A DNA stretch of 64,000 bases, taken from contig OX637346.1 of the NCBI GenBank assembly GCA_951799405.1, positions 9,447,215-9,511,214 of the forward strand, read 5' to 3'. The notes below the pieces were generated by a model. It did no database searches. It saw only the letters and a program-made list of their open reading frames with translations, and had not been told where the DNA came from. Source of the DNA: Agapetus fuscipes (Eukaryota; Arthropoda; Insecta; Trichoptera; Glossosomatidae). How positions within the stretch are numbered: position 1 is the stretch's first letter; each line of letters starts with the position of its first letter. The translations under genes were made by a program, and so were the position numbers. Positions 58,672 through 64,000 of this stretch are shown here, one piece after another.

Positions 58672-58945
58672 AGTTCAGCTCAATTGCTAAAATGCTTGCG
58701 TTCTAACTCATGAGGTTAGGGTTCGATTCCCACCAAGGGTGTCAGAAATGATTTTCCGTTTCGGTGTTTATTTCAAACCCAAAATCAAAATACCGGCCAG
58801 TTTTATTCAGCCTCACAAGAAATTACAATCAGCCCCCTTTGGGAGCTGAGAAACCCCAGTTTCAAGTGAAGTGTTTGGCGTAAGGTTAGCTCGCTTACCT
58901 GTGAAAATAAATAGTTACCACACGCCACATGCCCAGCATGACGCA
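58672..58945 (+). mobile_element. Family B tRNA-derived SINE
   Basis: Head AGTTCAGCTCAATTGCTAAA and GTTAGGGTTCGATTCCCACC, body AAAATACCGGCCAGTTTTAT, AAGTGTTTGGCGTAAGG, then ACCTGTGAAAATAAATAG. Confidence 0.82.
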
Positions 58946-59944
58946 ATGGATCCATATGGACCACTCTGGGAACCTCTAGCCTAATTAATAACCATATTTG
59001 CGGTTGGCATGATGATTATTACGCGGTCGGCAACTCTTATGGATCTGCTAATTAAGTACTCCGCGTTTTGATATTAATTAATACCGCACATTCACGTACA
59101 ATGTGTGGACGTATGTAGAACATAAGTACACAGCATTCATTATTAATGTATGCTTAACAGAACCCGCGGTATTCATGTTTAAATTATTTAATTCTCTCTT
59201 ACAAAACACATTCGTCATTTAGATTCAACGAATTTGTCGCTGTCTCAAATGAAAGTATTCGAGATGCTGTGAAGTGTGATACGTGATATTCTTATGTTAT
59301 CTGCTTTCTCTGTCTGTTTTACAAATTGTTCCTTAACAATAAAATGATTTCTGGAATTTTCGTAAATTTTATTGTTACCATAATACTTAGTTTTTTACTG
59401 TCGAATTTTAAGTCATTTTAACATGTTCTACGCTCCTTTGCCGTCCAGCATCTTGATCAACACTACAATCTTTTGGTCCATTCGCTGGATGTATGCAATT
59501 TGCAGACTTATATTGACGGGACCATATCAATGACTGTATACAGGTCTTATAGTTCAGAGTTGTATCTTGTTTGCCAAATATTCCTGTTCTTGGTTTTACA
59601 ACCAACTAAGTAATGTAATGTCACGATAAAGAAGTATTTTAGTGCTCCGTAACAAAATGATAGCTCAGTTTGTGCGTCTTGCGAAGTATCTCTAAGGATG
59701 AGCTAATTCAACACGCTCTCTTTTTAAGTGTTAAACCAGCTACCATTAAACTGCTTAAAATATTCTGAAGTCACATTATTAATAGATTTAACAATATTAT
59801 CTCTCGAGGGTGTGGTTTCGGTGGATCTCGTCTGCTTGCTCAGTTTGTATGTTGAGCTCTCATCAGTCTTTCCCAAACAGACACAAGTCTCAGTACTTAA
59901 TTGCTTTTGCAAGACTCGTATTCAATTAATGTTACTTGTAATTA

Positions 59945-59968
59945 ATATTATGATGATGATGATGGTGA
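59945..59968 (+). repeat. (ATG)n microsatellite
   Basis: TTATGATGATGATGATGGTGATG, imperfect trinucleotide run. Confidence 0.8.
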
Positions 59969-60474
59969 TGCTGGTATGTATTACCATTGATGAGCTAACT
60001 GCTTCTGACGTAATACAAATATTTATTTCATGTTTTAATTAAGAATGTTAGTTTTAATCCTGTGTGATAAATTTTGGCCGTTATTTGTGAATAATTGTAC
60101 TAAAGCATGAATATTACTCGTATGAAAGTAGAAATATCTCACAGTGAGTACATTCCTCTATTTCATTTTTTTTTTGACAACATGATATCCATATCACAGT
60201 CATTTACAAGCTGAAATGAACTCTTTGACGAGCTCTTTAATAGATTCATTTTTTTGGAACATATCTATGTTAATTCTTGTGTCATGACATTGGTGGTACA
60301 TGAAAAAAAGTATGTTATCTTCCGCTGCCATAGTCGTCCAGCACATAAAGCTTAAAACTAACGGGGTGGGACTGTCAATGAGGCTGTTAATATAATTGTG
60401 ACAGGGCACTATAGGACAATCGTTACGCTGAGTTTCCAATATCCTGGAAAAATGTACTTTCCTGAAGCAGCTCA

Positions 60475-60690
60475 TCATCATCATTGGCACGACAAAATGG
60501 TTCTTGGCCTGAATCAACCACTGCCGCTGGATGTTCAATGCCTTTTCTCACCTCCAATTCCATACTCCTTAACGGCTTTCCGCCATCTCTTCATCCAGAC
60601 ATCTTTTTCGAGGTCTTCCCACTGCCCTGCGACCCTCTGTGTTTGTCACCTCACTATCATTTCTAGGTCTGCAATTTGAATAGCACTCCT
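60475..60690 (-). mobile_element. LINE 3' debris
   Basis: The minus strand reads KALNIQRQWLIQAKNHFVV then PMMMM before a degenerate (ATG)n tract. Upstream is GCGGAAAGCCGTTAAGGAGT-type sequence. This is the style of a LINE C-terminus; broken. Confidence 0.5.
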
Positions 60691-60852
60691 ACCTGTAACT
60701 ATGCGTTTTACACGGTGATAGATGCATTGACATTAAGCAAGTTAGAAAGGGAGATACGAGTACATATGTAGATGCATTGAACGTAAATACTGCTGCTTGG
60801 GTTGCTACAGAAATTGTGGCCCGGGCTCAGATAGTATTTTTTTTTAAATTAA

Positions 60853-60985
60853 GCTACACATGTAGTGTGACTTCTTGCTGCGTTTTCCCCGAAGGCTCGT
60901 ATGTGGCGATTGGAATCTATTTATTTTTACAGGCATGGGGGCCGGCCTTAGCCCTTCAGCTGATGTGGGAATCTATGAATTGCTG
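60853..60985 (-). mobile_element. Family B SINE fragment
   Basis: 3' portion only: AGCTACACATGTAGTGTGAC, CGTTTTCCCCGAAGGCTCGT, TATTTTTACAGGCATGGGGG. Confidence 0.75.
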
Positions 60986-61374
60986 GTTGTGACCCAGCCC
61001 ACTATTTTTGTTTACACTATTGTATAGTATATATTTTTTGCGTATATGTTTTATCTTTGTAAACATGGAGTTATATTAAAGAGGATACATAGATTATCTT
61101 TCAGGTTTCGTTTTTTTTATACTCTTGAGTACCTAAACATTTCAAGAGGCTCTGAAAAAAAATCACCCAGTTTGTATACATCTTTTGGAGCGTTACGCGT
61201 CAGTCATGCAGTCGTTTACGCTTTTATGTAAAATATGTTATCTAGAAATACCATTCAAATCTTATTCAAAGCCAACTTATTTCAAGGAAACTGAGAATCC
61301 ACGTTTATAAAGAAAATGCGAAAATAGGAAAAATATGCGAAGGGTAGTTTACCATTCAAAAGTGATCCTATTAC

Positions 61375-61412
61375 CGATATTCGGTAGGTAAGAATTACTG
61401 TGGTGATGAGAC
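61375..61412. mobile_element. Single terminus of the 48765-type MITE
   Basis: CGATATTCGGTAGGTAAGAA then TTACTGTGGTGATGAGAC matches the right end of the MITE at 48765-48925; the other end is absent. Confidence 0.6.
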
Positions 61413-61723
61413 AACCAACACTGCTAACTAATGGACTCGGCACAATGTTCCGAATTTCGAAATTTTATCGCCGGGCAGATGCCACTGGTAGTTTAAATAG
61501 TGTTCGTAGCAACCATTAACAAATTATTAGTTTGTTTTTTCCCTAGAAATCTTGCCAAGTGACATCACTATTTTTCTTCCTGTCTTTGTTAGTGCAGACT
61601 CCATTCTTAGATCGGTCTTGAAAAAAAAAAACGCTTTCTACTCAGCATAAAATGCGTCGTTTTGCATGTTAGATCCGAATTTTCATTGGTTTGACGCAAC
61701 TAAAAAAACGCAACTTAACTTAA

Positions 61724-62010
61724 TCTTGCCGCGCCATCCCCGAAGGCTTTCGCATGTGTCGAGTGGAGCATATATATTTTTACAGGTAAAGGGGCCGGCC
61801 TTACACCAAACACTTTAAGTGGGGGTGTCCCAGCTCCTAAGAGTGCTGCTACTCATTTCTTATGAAGTTCGAGTAAACCTACCGGTATTTTCTTTTGGTT
61901 TTTGAAATAAAACCAATACGGGAAATCATTTCTGACGCCCTCGATGGGAGTCGTACCCGAGCTCTCGGCATGGAATGCAAGCACACTACCAACTAGCCAT
62001 CGACCGGACT
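61724..62010 (-). mobile_element. Family B tRNA-derived SINE
   Basis: Inverted: CCCGAAGGCTTTCGCATGTG, GGGCCGGCCTTACACCAAAC, GGTATTTTCTTTTGG, then head GGCATGGAATGCAAGCACAC and ACCAACTAGCCATCGACCGG. Confidence 0.85.
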
Positions 62011-63150
62011 GAAAGTTTGTAAATGTGCCTCCTTTGTTCGCGGACGAAAATAGTGTTCGAACACTAGCCGGTAATATTCATTATTGGGTACATTAATTAT
62101 CCAAAAAGCTTACTCGACGGGGAATATATTAGTTTGAACCTCTCGGCTAATTACTTTACATGCATCTCCACTAAGCAACCAGATATGAGACGCCCACACA
62201 CTATACGGAGAGACTGGCCGTATCAATTACCCATATCAGTACCACGGTAGAAAACTTCAACCTTTACCAAAAAATATATCCTAACTAAAACATTGCCTCT
62301 GAGTTCCCATATATTTTTGTGAAACGCTGCGGTTGAGTTTAAACGTAAATTTGTATACTTGGGGTACAGGCATTGTTTTATTAGACAGGTTTATTGAAAG
62401 GGCTTTTCAACAAAGACTTCTCGGATGGATACACCGTAGATATTTTAATTTTTATGACGGCCTTGTAAATGCAGACAGGTACTGAACTGGTATTATCGAA
62501 CATTCCTCTATTCATTACTCTTTTTATTTTATCTACTAAGACATTATCTTCTTTCTTATTGAGTGTAAATTCCAATGAAGATGTCTTTGTGATGATACTT
62601 GGTTATGTAGACTTTTTTATTTTCTCTTAAAAACACAAAAAAACAACAGTTCGCTGCCTTAGTTCTTGTTTATCGTATACGCCATTGAGAAAATTTGGCA
62701 TGAGCAATGTTTGCATGTGTACTGGATCAATGTGTCTTATGAAAACAAGAAATTTATTTAAAAATTTAAAAGAACTCTCACATTATCGAGTTTTACGGTT
62801 TTTCTTAGCTCAGATTGTGTAGAATTTGATTCATAAGACAACTGCATGAAAGAGTCATATTTGACAAGATTGGCGTATACGATAAACAAGAACTGGGGGA
62901 GCGAGTTGTAGATTATGTATGTATTCAGGACATAGTGAAGGACATAAAGATAAGTAAAAAAATCTGCACATTCTTCGGATAACAGGCTTTGTGGTGCCTG
63001 CAAATATTTCGCCTTCGTTTTATTTTTCTTATAACAATAGCAGATGCAGAAACTTCCAAACAGTCGTACCAAAAGTTCCTCTCGACCTTTATACAAAAAC
63101 GATGGCCAATTCAAGCTTTTACTTCTATGTTTTAGAATAGGCTCATTATT

Positions 63151-63260
63151 AGATTAAAATAAAAATTGCTTTATTTTAATTCACATGAGTTTATTTTTGT
63201 ACACGACCAGTTTCGGGAGAAGCAGTAGGTACCTCCCATCTTCAGGTGTAAATAGAAACT
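63151..63260 (+). repeat. Single arm of the 4580-4836 hairpin family
   Basis: TTTTAATTCACATGAGTTTA, CCAGTTTCGGGAGAAGCAGT, CTCCCATCTTCAGGTGTAAA. About 80 percent like one arm at 4580; no partner arm nearby. Confidence 0.75.
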
Positions 63261-63336
63261 AACACAGAATTTAAAATTACGAAGCAAGGATTTAAATTGC
63301 AGAAGGGGAGGGGGAATTGTTTAACAGCTCATATAA

Positions 63337-64000
63337 GCCTTGTACAAGATAAGCAAGACAAATACTAAACAGCTCCTGCTAAAAAAAAATGATGAAGCCA
63401 TTTTCTACAAGCCTATAAAAAATCGTTGCGCATCGTGGGAGGAGTGCGTCAATGGTGCCGGAAATATTTCGATAAGAATATTGAAAAATCCATTAGAGAG
63501 AGGGTGGGAGCTAGATAGAGCGCAGTAAGGACATCATATCGCGTTACCCACGGAAAGTACCATTCATCATCCGGTTGACAATCTGTATGCATTTTTAATG
63601 GAAATTCACCATCCCGAAATCGAGAGGGAATCAATCATATTCAGGTCCATTTATATCTATAGAAATACATCAGCGCCGTCTGTCATGGGATTTAAGCATA
63701 TCAGATTAAAACGTCCTACTCAGTCACGTGGTGTGATCAATGAAAATAGTTGTAGTAACGTTTTCGTTCATTTTTCATCAAGCTTTCCATGCTTTCTCAG
63801 TAGCCTTCTGGATTAATATTAGTGGCCTTGTACAAGATAAGCAAGACAAATACTAAACAGCTCCTGCTAAAAAAAAATGATGAAGCCATTTTCTACAAGC
63901 CTATAAAAAATCGTTGCGCATCGTGGGAGGAGTGCGTCAATGGTGCCGGAAATATTTCGATAAGAATATTGAAAAATCCATTAGAGAGAGGGTGGGAGCT
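63337..64000 (+). repeat. 488-bp direct tandem duplication reaching the window edge
   Basis: 63337-63512 and 63825-64000 are identical over all 176 comparable bases (GCCTTGTACAAGATAAGCAA ... GAGAGAGGGTGGGAGCT). The repeat unit is 488 bp and the second unit is cut by the window. Confidence 0.95.

Larger units (their letters stand above)
48376..64000. other. Probable giant syntrophin intron, no exon recognised
   Basis: Exon 2 of syntrophin needs downstream exons (PH2, C-terminus), none of which I can find on the plus strand. Open frames here are short and AT-rich. Content is repeats and unique AT-rich DNA. Stretches around 53000-53750, 54760-55200, 57060-58660, 58950-60470 and 62010-63150 show nothing identifiable. 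Confidence 0.55.

Overview
This is a eukaryotic nuclear window, almost certainly from an insect. Every gene is split by AT-rich introns with GT..AG borders, and two genes carry the arthropod-typical ZAD zinc-finger N-terminus. Transposon relics are dense (mariner, LINE, hAT, SINE). The frequent short motif TAGGTACCTACC in non-coding DNA suggests Lepidoptera, but that is an impression rather than proof. Exon models below were built by hand from splice signals and checked for reading phase across every junction.

Layout, left to right. (1) 1-5718, minus: a coiled-coil protein resembling CCDC170, with its 3' end off the left edge; one intron holds a perfect 113-bp hairpin. (2) 7520-10503, plus: a COX7A/COX7A2L-type cytochrome c oxidase subunit; its second intron contains a roughly 105-bp tandem array derived from the preceding exon. 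(3) 11588-12652, plus: the ubiquitin-RpL40 fusion, with a TOP-like first exon upstream. (4) 13670-20751, minus: a complete 11-exon FIG4 phosphoinositide phosphatase (920 aa) whose introns hold LINE, MITE and SINE insertions. (5) 20752-24560: gene-free and full of dead elements (SINE and LINE fragments, a broken mariner). (6) 24561-36636 and 37338-42455, both minus: two tandem paralogous ZAD-C2H2 zinc-finger genes (559 and 551 aa) with matching domain order and intron phases; a 2-kb DNA transposon with clean TIRs lies in an intron of the first. (7) 43435-48375, plus: the first two coding exons of a syntrophin, followed by at least 15.6 kb with no recognisable exon, read as a giant intron rich in repeats.

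The genes do not form a pathway. They are ordinary housekeeping and signalling genes (respiration, ribosome/ubiquitin, endolysosomal PI(3,5)P2 metabolism, dystrophin-complex scaffolding, transcription). Most of the novelty is in the repeats. The main items are a composite SINE with a full 5S rRNA head, a tRNA-like middle and two alternative tails; an exon-born minisatellite; hairpin and hAT-like elements; and nested insertions with readable target-site duplications. I found no convincing new multi-gene system.
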